Shown here: piece by piece, positions 26,155 to 35,200 of the stretch | How the letters are laid out: every line of letters starts with the position of its first letter | How positions within the stretch are numbered: position 1 is the first letter of the stretch | Assembly: GCA_026706935.1 (NCBI GenBank) | Contig: JAPOXV010000019.1 | Location: 62,001 to 126,000 of the forward strand | Reading direction: 5' to 3' | DNA from: Gammaproteobacteria bacterium | Lineage (GTDB): Bacteria; Pseudomonadota; Gammaproteobacteria; Pseudomonadales; Azotimanducaceae | DNA: 64,000 nt | Translations under genes and position numbers: made by a program | The notes under the pieces: generated by a model | Database searches by the model: none | The model's input: the letters and a program-made list of their open reading frames with translations, nothing else | Told to the model about the DNA's origin: nothing

Positions 26155-27159
26155 GTGGCACTTCTCGACGTCAAGAACCTGCATGTTGAATTCACGACGT
26201 ACGGCGGGATCGTGCATGCCGTGCGCGGTGTCGATTTCAGCGTCGATGAGGGCGAGACCCTTGCGATCGTCGGCGAATCGGGTTGCGGCAAGTCGGTCAC
26301 GGTGCAGAGCATCATGGGCTTGATTCCCATGCCGCCAGGTCGGATCACGCAAGGAACCGCACACCTACGAGGTCACGACATCATTCAAAGCAAAGTCATC
26401 GATGGTAAGGACATCCGTGGCAACTTCGTCGGCATGATCTTTCAAGACCCGATGACGTCACTGAATCCCACGATGACGATCGGTGCGCAAATCGCAGAAC
26501 CACTCGAAGTGCACCGAGGTTACTCGCATCGACAGGCGATGAATCGAGCTGCCGAGCTGCTCGACATGGTACAAATCCCCGAAGCTGCGAAACGCGCGCG
26601 TCAGTATCCATTCGAATTTTCGGGCGGCATGTTGCAGCGATCGATGATCGCGATGGCCATCGCATGTGAGCCATCTGTGTTGATCGCCGACGAACCGTCG
26701 ACCGCGCTCGACGTCACGATTCAGGCTCAGATCCTGGATCTTGTCAAATCCATTCAAAAAGACACCGGGATGGCGATCATCTTGATTACGCACGATCTAG
26801 GTGTGGTTGCGCGGCTCGCTGATACTGTCAGCGTGATGTATGCAGGCGAGGTCATGGAAGCCGGCAGCGTGGACGACGTGTTCTATCGGTCGGCTCACCC
26901 GTACACACTCGGTTTGAAAGAAGCGATGCCGACCAATCAGACCGGTCGCTCTCGACAACTCAAACCGATCGACGGCTCGCCACCTGATCTGTTCTCACCA
27001 CCGAAGGGGTGTTCGTACGCGGCGCGTTGTCCCCACACGATGGAAGTCTGTTTAGAGAACAATCCAAACGCATTCGCGATGCAGGACGGTCACGCCGCGA
27101 AATGCTGGTTGCATCACGAAGAATGTGAGGTCGAAGCAGAGGATCTGTATCAGGCATGA
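26155..27159 (+). CDS. Oligopeptide ABC transporter ATP-binding protein (OppD-like)
   Basis: ATPase subunit, 334 residues. Walker A is GESGCGKS (40-47), signature FSGGMLQR, Walker B VLIADEPSTALD and switch ITHDLGVV. The C-terminal extension carries the cysteine cluster of OppD/DppD proteins (GCSYAARCPHTMEVC and later KCWLHH), which in relatives binds an iron-sulfur cluster. Start is GTG. Its stop overlaps the start of the next ATPase gene by four bases. Confidence 0.92.
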   Translation: MALLDVKNLHVEFTTYGGIVHAVRGVDFSVDEGETLAIVGESGCGKSVTVQSIMGLIPMPPGRITQGTAHLRGHDIIQSKVIDGKDIRGNFVGMIFQDPMTSLNPTMTIGAQIAEPLEVHRGYSHRQAMNRAAELLDMVQIPEAAKRARQYPFEFSGGMLQRSMIAMAIACEPSVLIADEPSTALDVTIQAQILDLVKSIQKDTGMAIILITHDLGVVARLADTVSVMYAGEVMEAGSVDDVFYRSAHPYTLGLKEAMPTNQTGRSRQLKPIDGSPPDLFSPPKGCSYAARCPHTMEVCLENNPNAFAMQDGHAAKCWLHHEECEVEAEDLYQA

Positions 27160-28124
27160 CCGAACCGCTGCTAACGACGCAAAACCTAACGAAGCATTTC
27201 CAGCTGAGTTCGAACGCGCTTGTACAAGCCGTCGACGACATCTCGTTAGAAATTGCACCTCGTGAAATCCTTGGTTTGGTGGGCGAAAGCGGCAGCGGTA
27301 AGTCAACTTTCGGCAAGACGGTCATAGGTCTACACGACAAAACCAGCGGAACCGTGACCTTTAACGGCGAGGAGATGCCTGATCGCTATCAGGCTGGAGA
27401 TTTCCAGCGATTCGCCAACCAGATGCAGATGATCTTTCAGGATCCGTATTCGTCGTTAAACCCAAGAATGACGGTTGGCGAGATCATAGGTGAAGGTCTT
27501 ATGCTGCATTCTGACCTGAAGCGATCCGAAGTGAACGATCAAGTCGCAGATTGGTTGCGCAAGGTCGGTTTAAACGCCGACCATATGGGACGCTATCCGC
27601 ACGAGTTCTCGGGCGGCCAAAGGCAACGTATTGGTATTGCGCGTGCGTTGATTCTCAACCCTGAATTTGTCGTATGCGATGAGCCGATCTCAGCGTTAGA
27701 CGTGTCGGTGCAGGCACAAGTGGTCAACCTACTTGGAGAACTCAAAGACTCCATGGGTTTGACGTTGTTATTCATCGCCCATGATCTATCGATGGTTCGC
27801 TATGTGTCCGACCGTATCGCGGTTATGTACTTGGGTTCGATGATTGAGATCGGACGATCAGACGATGTCTTTTTCGACCCGCAACATCCCTATACGCAGT
27901 TGCTCATCGGTTCAAACCCGGAACCAGACCCCAATCTTGAGCGAACTCGAACGTCCGTTTCGATTCCTGGCGAGATTCCTTCGCCGGTCAACATTCCTCC
28001 GGGATGTCGCTTCGCGTCTCGATGTCCGAAGGTGATGGATGTTTGTCGCGAGCGAACGCCGAGTCTCATACCGTTGGTGGACATTGGTGAGGATCATCAC
28101 GTCGCGTGCCATTTATTCGAGTAG
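27156..28124 (+). CDS. Oligopeptide ABC transporter ATP-binding protein (OppF-like)
   Basis: Second ATPase of the importer, 322 residues. Walker A GESGSGKS (43-50), signature FSGGQRQR, Walker B FVVCDEPISALDVS, switch IAHDLSMV, and the C-terminal cysteine motif GCRFASRCPKVMDVC. It completes a five-gene operon (binding protein, two permeases, two ATPases). It is also the last clearly chromosomal gene before the defence island: the following 175 bases contain no gene and the base composition becomes visibly more AT-rich. Confidence 0.92.
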   Translation: MTEPLLTTQNLTKHFQLSSNALVQAVDDISLEIAPREILGLVGESGSGKSTFGKTVIGLHDKTSGTVTFNGEEMPDRYQAGDFQRFANQMQMIFQDPYSSLNPRMTVGEIIGEGLMLHSDLKRSEVNDQVADWLRKVGLNADHMGRYPHEFSGGQRQRIGIARALILNPEFVVCDEPISALDVSVQAQVVNLLGELKDSMGLTLLFIAHDLSMVRYVSDRIAVMYLGSMIEIGRSDDVFFDPQHPYTQLLIGSNPEPDPNLERTRTSVSIPGEIPSPVNIPPGCRFASRCPKVMDVCRERTPSLIPLVDIGEDHHVACHLFE

Positions 28125-28299
28125 TATGGACTAAATTACCCTAAGTCACAACATCTAGTCCTGCTGTAGATCCGTCACGAAAAACCTCCACGTATCTAGT
28201 GTATATCATGAATACTAACGAAATCGATCGACCCACGCTGAATCACACGAATTACGCACTAATAAGTTAGACTATTCCTTGGTTTTCGTAATTTCGAAG

Positions 28300-29745
28300 C
28301 TAAATCTTTGCTATCTTGGCGAGATCATTAGTGAAATCGCTCCCCTTCACGAAGCATTTTTTCTCAAAGTACTCAAAATTAGCAAATTCGAATTTATTAG
28401 TCTCTAGAAAATTTTTCGCAACACCAGCAAACCTGTTTTTAGATTTCATGTCAATCGCATAATTAATCGACTCAATAAATGAACTTAGAAACGGATCACG
28501 GACCTCCTCCTGTTCCCATATGTCCGGTACTTCACAAGATCGTACCGAAACCGCTAATTTTTCAACAAACTCGGTACTATTGAGCTTCCTCAGTATTTTC
28601 CTAATATCTCGTTTCCATATTTTCCGGAAGACTTCGCGCTTATCATTCTTAAAAAAACTAACGTCCTTCGATCTTCGTCCATCAGGCATACTCCATCGTA
28701 GATTCTTGGAATTATCACCTCTATATCCAATATTAAAAACTTGCTCAGCAACTTCTTCTATTAACTCAAGAAATGCTCGCTGAAGCGTACCTTCATTTTC
28801 GGTTATTAGACCTTCTATATTTGTGTATGTACTAACCCTATTTTCGAATTTCGCTATCTCGTACTTCACGCGATCTTCAAACTGAAGTGGCACGAAACGG
28901 CCCAACGTTGTTTCAACGGACCATTGCTTCCAACTCGACCTATTCGTCTCTACAGATTCGTTGTCTAGATCGGCAGAGCTTTCAGGAATCGTTTCCCGAA
29001 TTAGCTGTTTTATGCTTATTGAATCTGTAATATCCGCATCTATGAACCTTCGCATTCTTGGAGGTAACTGTGAATTGAATAGCTCGTTTGGTAGATCAAG
29101 TTTAATCCTCAATGGATCCGGCGCTTTCGATTCATACCAAAGAGAACCAGAATTGAAAAACTCGCGTGCATTCGATATATTTTGATCTTTCTTTCCAATC
29201 GTGAAATCACTTATATGTACCATCGTCGGTGAATGCACCTCTTCTTCAAAGTGTCCCCAAATATATTTCTCAAATTGTTTAACGTAATTTGGTTTCGAAC
29301 GAATCTTATAACCAATTTGTATCAACGACTCTTCATTTGAAGTAAGGCCAGGCTTCGTTAAATTTGCGGACCCCAAGATTAGAGTGCCATCATGTCTACC
29401 TTCTATCTGATAGGCCTTAACGTGCATAAAGCCTCGACGCAGAACATAAATCCCACTGTCGCCATGCTGAAAAATCTCTTGAATTTTGGCGTCTAGCTTT
29501 TTCAATTCCTTGTAACGATCAATTGTTTTCGTTCCGTTGAGATATATCTCGACTCGAGTTGCGAAACCCTTCAACCGCCGGTCGTTAACGTTATTAATTA
29601 AAGCATTTATTGTTTCGTTGTCCCAATACGCAGACGCTACCATCACTGATCGAATCTTTTTAGGAAACCTATTGAAGATATGTTGAACGCTTCTATATTC
29701 GTTTTCTTCGTTTAATTGGTTGATGAATTCAACATGAATAGCCAC
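28300..29745 (-). CDS. Phospholipase D-like nuclease-domain protein
   Basis: A 481-residue protein with one PLD/HKD motif: HVKAY (108-112), GSANLT (125-130) and the downstream NEE (137-139). One HKD per chain implies a homodimer, as in NgoFVII/BfiI-type endonucleases and Nuc. The remaining 300 residues are unrecognised, helical and charged. It is at the left border of the island and strongly AT-rich compared with the Opp operon, a sign of transfer. A role as a restriction or defence nuclease is plausible from domain and location but unproven. No methyltransferase or partner is next to it. Confidence 0.72.
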   Translation of the reverse strand: MAIHVEFINQLNEENEYRSVQHIFNRFPKKIRSVMVASAYWDNETINALINNVNDRRLKGFATRVEIYLNGTKTIDRYKELKKLDAKIQEIFQHGDSGIYVLRRGFMHVKAYQIEGRHDGTLILGSANLTKPGLTSNEESLIQIGYKIRSKPNYVKQFEKYIWGHFEEEVHSPTMVHISDFTIGKKDQNISNAREFFNSGSLWYESKAPDPLRIKLDLPNELFNSQLPPRMRRFIDADITDSISIKQLIRETIPESSADLDNESVETNRSSWKQWSVETTLGRFVPLQFEDRVKYEIAKFENRVSTYTNIEGLITENEGTLQRAFLELIEEVAEQVFNIGYRGDNSKNLRWSMPDGRRSKDVSFFKNDKREVFRKIWKRDIRKILRKLNSTEFVEKLAVSVRSCEVPDIWEQEEVRDPFLSSFIESINYAIDMKSKNRFAGVAKNFLETNKFEFANFEYFEKKCFVKGSDFTNDLAKIAKI

Positions 29746-29903
29746 TATTTTTACGCGAAACCAAGTAAGACGAGGACTTAATAATACAGGTATCAGGTTA
29801 GTCGGAGATATAGCCTGAAGTGGTATTTAGACGCTAGAAGCGCGTTTCCCTCTAGTTCTAAGTATCTGAGTTGGAAGACCACTAACAGAGAGAAAACACC
29901 ACT

Positions 29904-30252
29904 ATGACTAAGCATACCATCGTACCTCTACGAGACGACGGCGATCCCATACAAGATGTCTTACGGGAAGGCGCACGACGTCTCCTAGCGCAAGCGATCG
30001 AGGCTGAAGGAGACGAGTTGATTAACCGACAAGCAGAACGCCGCACTCCGGAAGGCCGCACGGGCGTCGTTCACAACGGCTATTCGCCTGGACGCCAACT
30101 GCAGACCGGCATAGGTCCGATTGACGTTCGCGTCACGAAAGTTCGAGCGAAGGCCGGTGAACCCGTGACGTTTCTTTCGTAACTGGTGCCGTCCGATGTT
30201 CGCAAGGCAGCATCGCTCGAAGCGGCGTTATCCTGGTTGTACCTGAATTGTT
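29904..30252 (+). pseudogene. IS256-family transposase remnant
   Basis: N-terminal part of a mutator-type (IS256) transposase. LREGARRLLAQAIEAEGDEL and GYSPGRQLQTGIGPIDVRV are characteristic of the first 100 residues. A TAA stop at 30180-30182 interrupts the frame, which then continues in phase with VPSDVRKAASLEAALSWLYL before similarity ends. The catalytic DDE part is absent, so this is a dead fragment. Confidence 0.8.
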
Positions 30253-30283
30253 ATGTTCGTCCTGCACGATTACTGTTTCAAAC

Positions 30284-31201
30284 TTACGCACGTAGAGGAA
30301 TACCAGACTGTTGGATTTCTACAGATTGATAGTCATGCCGACTCAGAATTGCTGCAAGCGTGCGACTTTCTTCATCTGGTTCGGCGCATGGCCCAATAGT
30401 AATCGACTCAATGGGCAATTGACCTTCATCGATAAAATCAAATTCCACATATGGCGTTAAACCATGTCGACCGGACCTGAATTTGGTTTCCAACGACAAC
30501 GAGGATGTGGACGGTTGGTATATCTGGCGGTATTCAGCCTCTTCTTCAAATCCCACATGCTTGACGACACATGCGACGATATTGAACGTTGCTTCCAGCA
30601 TGCCGAGAAGGTAACCCACTTCCACCTCACCGAAATCACTTTTCGACAAGAATTCGTCAACCCGATCAAGCAAACGCACCACAACAGCTTCAGCGACTTC
30701 CTCACGGTAGATGACTTTTTCGAGTAAAGGCATCCGGCCATCTGTGGTTGCCATTTCGCCAGTCTTGAAACCTATGCAATAACCAACACCTAGCCCTGCG
30801 TATTCACGCCACTGGCTAAGCCGATTTACCTCAGATGAGTAGCAAGCGATATATGTATCTACGGACAAAAGGTTAGATATCGCTCTTTCGACGATTGGAC
30901 GCGACTGGCGCTCCATGTTTCCCCGCACCAATCGTTCCACTAACTCGACCCCGACTTCATATTCCATCGAATCATTCATTCGGCTTACATGCGTAGCCCA
31001 GATCTTGCCGGATTCAAGCATTCCAATCAGTGCATTTGAGTTTGTATAGTGAAAAATCACATCTGCCGGATTTGGTTCGATCAGATCTGCCAGCTCAAAA
31101 CCTAGTGCTTTAGCCCACTCATCGATCTGGGCCACACGGCGTTGATATTCCGTCTCATTCATCGTTGGTTGTGTCGAGGAATCCGCGAAGAACATAACCA
31201 T
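30284..31201 (-). CDS. DUF2971-family protein
   Basis: A 305-residue protein matching the DUF2971 pattern: FHYTNSNALIGMLESGKIWA, then NDSMEYEVG, the internal ACYSSEVNRLSQWREYAGLG with GVGYCIGF, and the C-terminal EYRQIYQ. The biochemical role of the family is not established; members occur often in defence islands and beside restriction genes. Start at ATG/TTG positions near 31201 or at the methionine 13 codons later. It is wedged between an IS256 remnant and IS21 debris. Function here: unknown, possibly antiviral. Confidence 0.75.
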   Translation of the reverse strand: MVMFFADSSTQPTMNETEYQRRVAQIDEWAKALGFELADLIEPNPADVIFHYTNSNALIGMLESGKIWATHVSRMNDSMEYEVGVELVERLVRGNMERQSRPIVERAISNLLSVDTYIACYSSEVNRLSQWREYAGLGVGYCIGFKTGEMATTDGRMPLLEKVIYREEVAEAVVVRLLDRVDEFLSKSDFGEVEVGYLLGMLEATFNIVACVVKHVGFEEEAEYRQIYQPSTSSLSLETKFRSGRHGLTPYVEFDFIDEGQLPIESITIGPCAEPDEESRTLAAILSRHDYQSVEIQQSGIPLRA

Positions 31202-31315
31202 TGATTATCACGCAAGTCTACCCGATCGCGCGATATTGAGTCCTGTCTCGTGCAGGTCTGCGACAAACATTGTGGACGAGACCATTTGTAGGTCTTGTGC
31301 ATCATTCCGTCTGAA

Positions 31316-31668
31316 TTACAGATGTTTCCGCAGCGTTCGTCTAGCTAGCGGCCCAAGTATCAATGTCAAGTTAGATGTTCCACTTTTGTCAACTTCGTTT
31401 ACGCCTCGGGAAGGCGTCGGGAGCGTAGCAACCGACGCTTTCCCAGCGTTCAGTTCAGTCTTGCCATGCGCGGCTTTGTACTCGCGCATGCGATAACTCG
31501 CCCCCTGAATGTTGACCACGTGACACCGATGCAGGAGACGATCTAACATCGCCGCCGCCATGACCTCATCACCGACCACGCGTCCCCACTCTTCGAATCC
31601 TTTGTTGGTTGTCAGGATCATTGAGCCGCGTTCATGCCGGGCGTTCACCAGTTGAAAAACAGGCGACC
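31316..31668 (-). pseudogene. IstB remnant (IS21 family), C-terminal part
   Basis: C-terminal third of an IS21 helper ATPase, read on the minus strand: FQLVNARHERGSMILTTNKG, FEEWGRVVGDEVMAAAMLDR and ASYRMREYKAAHGKT. The Walker motifs and the N-terminal two thirds are missing. It ends abruptly where a second IstB fragment of opposite orientation begins. Confidence 0.75.
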
Positions 31669-31957
31669 GCCGTCGTCGGCTACCTGCCGGTACCGCCGCC
31701 GACCGCCCATCTGCTGTTTCAGCTGGTCGCTGCCCATTTCGAGACCGGCAGCATCCTGTTGACCTCAATCAAATCAGGGCTTCGCCGAGTGGGGACGCGT
31801 CCTCGGCGACGATGTGGTTGCAACCGCGATCCTCAATCGACTCTTACATCACTGCCAGGTGATCGCGATCGAGGGCGATAGCTATCGGTTACGCAAGAAG
31901 CGCCAGGCCGGCCGCGTCGGTCACCGCGACGCCACCATCAAGGAGGCGACGTCGTGA
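31668..31957 (+). pseudogene. IstB remnant (IS21 family), second copy, frameshifted
   Basis: Starts inside the IstB sensor region (VGYLPVPPPTAHLLFQLVAA, HFETGSILLTS), then a frameshift near 31775, and continues in another frame as FAEWGRVLGDDVVATAILNR to the natural C-terminus (KEATS, TGA). It resembles the IstB of the larger IS21 copy at 52-54 kb much more than it resembles the adjoining minus-strand fragment. Confidence 0.78.
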
Positions 31958-31980
31958 ACGGAGCAAGCAACGCACACGGC

Positions 31981-32018
31981 AAAAAGCCTTTCGGGCTACG
32001 CCCTCAGCGCTTTTTTCC
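31981..32018 (+). terminator. Terminator-like hairpin downstream of istB remnant
   Basis: Outer arms AAAAAGC and GCTTTTTT with an inner GGGC-TAC-GCCC stem. The same design, in reverse orientation, follows the istB of the IS21 copy at 52.4 kb, so it belongs to the element. Confidence 0.55.
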
Positions 32019-32237
32019 CGCCAGCAATACGTTAAATTCTCGATACTTGGATCGTCAGATTCGGTGTCGCGTATCCGACGCCACATCATGCGGATGCGCG
32101 ACGTCATGACCGGTCGGCTGGCTTCGGCCAACTCCTCCGCGGGCTCTTGCACCACAAGACCGTCGCGGCGACGGCTACCGGGCGAACCTGAGAGCCCTTG
32201 AGGCGGCCCTCGAAGCCCGAACGATATTGGAGAAATA

Positions 32238-35200
32238 ATGACGGAGATTGACTTTACAAAAATTCGCGCTTTTGACGGTAGCCAAAACTCCGGTTTTGAA
32301 GAACTGGCTTGCCAGTTAGCACATTTAAAGGAACCGGCAAACGCCAAGAGGTTCGTAAGAAAGGCAGGCGCAGGCGGGGACGCCGGTGTCGAGTGCTACT
32401 GGATTCTCGATGACGATAGTGAGATTTGCTGGCAGGCCAAGTATTTCACCAATGAAATGAATTCCTCTCGCTGGGGACAGCTTGATAAGTCATTTGAAAC
32501 AGCCCTGTCCAAGCACCCTAATATGAGCACCTATGTGGTTTGTTTGCCGCTGGATAAGTCAGATAGTAGAAAAATAGGAAGAGGGGGGAAGCAAAGCAAG
32601 TCGGTTGAGGACGACTGGAACGAACGCGTTAAAACGTGGACTACATCTGATACTGCGGCTGGACGAACGATAGAGTTTGAGTTTTGGGGCAAGCATGAAT
32701 TTACGACCATGCTCGCCATTGATGATCCCAGATACTCAGGGAGGCGTCTATATTGGTTTAACGAACCCTTCCTGCGCTCAGAGACCCTTCGCCATCTGGC
32801 TCTAAAGAGTAAGGAAACTCTGGGTGATCGGTTTACGCCGGAGTTTCACGTAGATCTACCGATTGCTAAGCAGTTTGATGGGCTTTGCGCCAATGAGCGC
32901 TGGTGGTCGGAAATCTCTGAACAGAAAGCGGAGCTCGACGAACAGTATAACCAGTTCATCCGCTTTGTTACCAGCGACAAGATTGAAGATCCCGGTGGAA
33001 TAGATCTGAGCGGGCTGGAAAGCGCATATACCGCATTCATGGTGCTACTAACGACCTGGTTGCAGAACAGACCTGCCAGATGCGATCTGAATGACCTGAA
33101 AGAGGCGCTGCAAAATATAGACCAGCCCTTTCGGGATCTTAGCGACCTGATCGAAAGGAAAACATTAAAGGAATCTGCGAGCGGAGACTTTCGCCACTAT
33201 TCGACGAGCTTCTACACCCCTCTCAGAAAGATTGACAGTTTTCTTCAATCCCGCAAAGCGCAAGGCTACGAAGTAGGGGCAGCGCTCCTCCACGGCGAAG
33301 CGGGAATTGGGAAATCACACCTTTTATGTGATCTGGCGCTTCACAGGGCCGATGAGGCTTTGCCAACTATTTTTTTACTCGGGGCACAGTATGGCGGCGG
33401 AAACCCGCTTGATTTTGTAAGGCAAAGTCTCGACTTCCATCAATTTCCCAATGGCCAGGTTTTGGGAGCAATCGATGCTGCCGGAGAGGCCCGAAACTGC
33501 CGGACACTGATCGTCATTGATGCCATTAATGAAGGGCCGTGCCGCGATCAATGGCGGCATTTTATCAGAGGTTTTTTGACCGATATCTCAAGGTTTGAAA
33601 ACATCTCGCTTCTGATCAGCTGCCGTTCAACCTATTGCCTGTATATGCTGCCGGAAAGTGTCGATGAAAATTGTCTCGTCCGGATTCATCATCAAGGGTT
33701 TCAGGGGTTTGAGCACCGCGCTGCCGAGAAGTATCTATCTGCGCAAGGGATTTCCAAGCCTAGTACACCAATTCTTGCACCGGAATTTTCAAATCCGCTT
33801 TTTCTGAAAACTTGCTGTAAAGCTCTCAGACGCTCCGGACAGAGTTCTTTCCCTAAGGGGCTAAGTGGACTGACACAGCTCTTCGAGTTCTACCTGGACA
33901 GCGTCGAACATGCAATTGCAGTGAGGAAGCAGTACATATCTGCGGAAAAAATCGTGCAGAACGCATTGCTCAAATTTTCTTCGAGGCTTTATCCCGATCA
34001 TCTCTCGGGAATTCCTATTGGTGATGCACGTGAGCTCATTAATGATTTTGATATCGCTCTACAAAAGGGCGGAGATGATCTTTTCAGTCTTCTTTTGCAT
34101 GAAGGCGTCCTTGCCGAAGATATTTCCTACGAAGACGATAGTAACGGTCAACCTGTAATACGTTATACCTATGAACGTTTTAGTGACGTGCTCGTTGCGC
34201 GGCAGATACTCCACGACCACGATATCAGTACCGTCGCAACGATATTTGATGAAGAGGAGCCTCTCGGTCAGATATTGCAAGATCGAGGCGTCTATCCGGT
34301 AGCCGGAATAGTTGAAGCCTTGTTCATTGCTATTGCCGAAAGGTTTCAGGTCGAACTCATTGATCTCATACCCGAGGATGTAGGGGTTTCACATCGGGAA
34401 ATCAGTGAGTTATTCGAAAATACTGTTCTCTGGCGATCACCGGATTCATTTTCAGATAGAACGCTCGAGATTTTGAACGAAGATGTCGGTAATACGGAAT
34501 ATTCGAGTCCGGCGCTAGACATTTTGCTTAAGCTCTCTACCGAGCCGGACCATCCCTGGAATGCTCGTCTTCTTCATAAAAACCTGATAGGCAAAGAGAT
34601 TGCGGAGCGCGACCATTTCTGGTCTATTCGGATTGCGAGAGGAGGTAGCTCAGAAGAGGATGGGCATGAATCGACCGAGCGGACACTCATTGAATGGGCC
34701 TGTTTCGGCGATATTGGTGAAGCCGATGACGAGCGAATCCGTCTATGCGCGGTTGTTTTGCTGTGGTTTCTGACAACATCTAACCGCAAGATACGGGACT
34801 GTGCCACCAAGTCGCTCGTGCGCTTGTTTGTTGAAAGGATCCAGATTGTCGAAGGCCTCTTTTCCGAATTCTGTGATGTCAACGATCTATATCTTGTCGA
34901 GAGGCTTTACGCCGCTATCTACGGTGCCATATGCAATATCGACGAGGATTCGGCTATCACCGATATTGCGAAACTTGTGTTCGACAAGATATTCGCGGAT
35001 GGGCAGCCTATCCCCCACATCCTACTCAGGGACTATGCTAGAGGCGTACTTGAACGGGCGCTCTCGAAAGGGGTGTTGCCCGAGGGAATAGACCCTCAAC
35101 CATTCAGGCCGCCATATAGTAGTACCTGGCCCCTGGACAATCCAACTAAAGAAGAGATCGACGAGCTCATAGGTGATGAGGATTATTCAGATATCGAGCG

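Noticed and set aside
30284-31201. DUF2971 protein as part of a two-gene toxin-antitoxin pair
   Set aside because: No partner gene lies on either side, only IS remnants.
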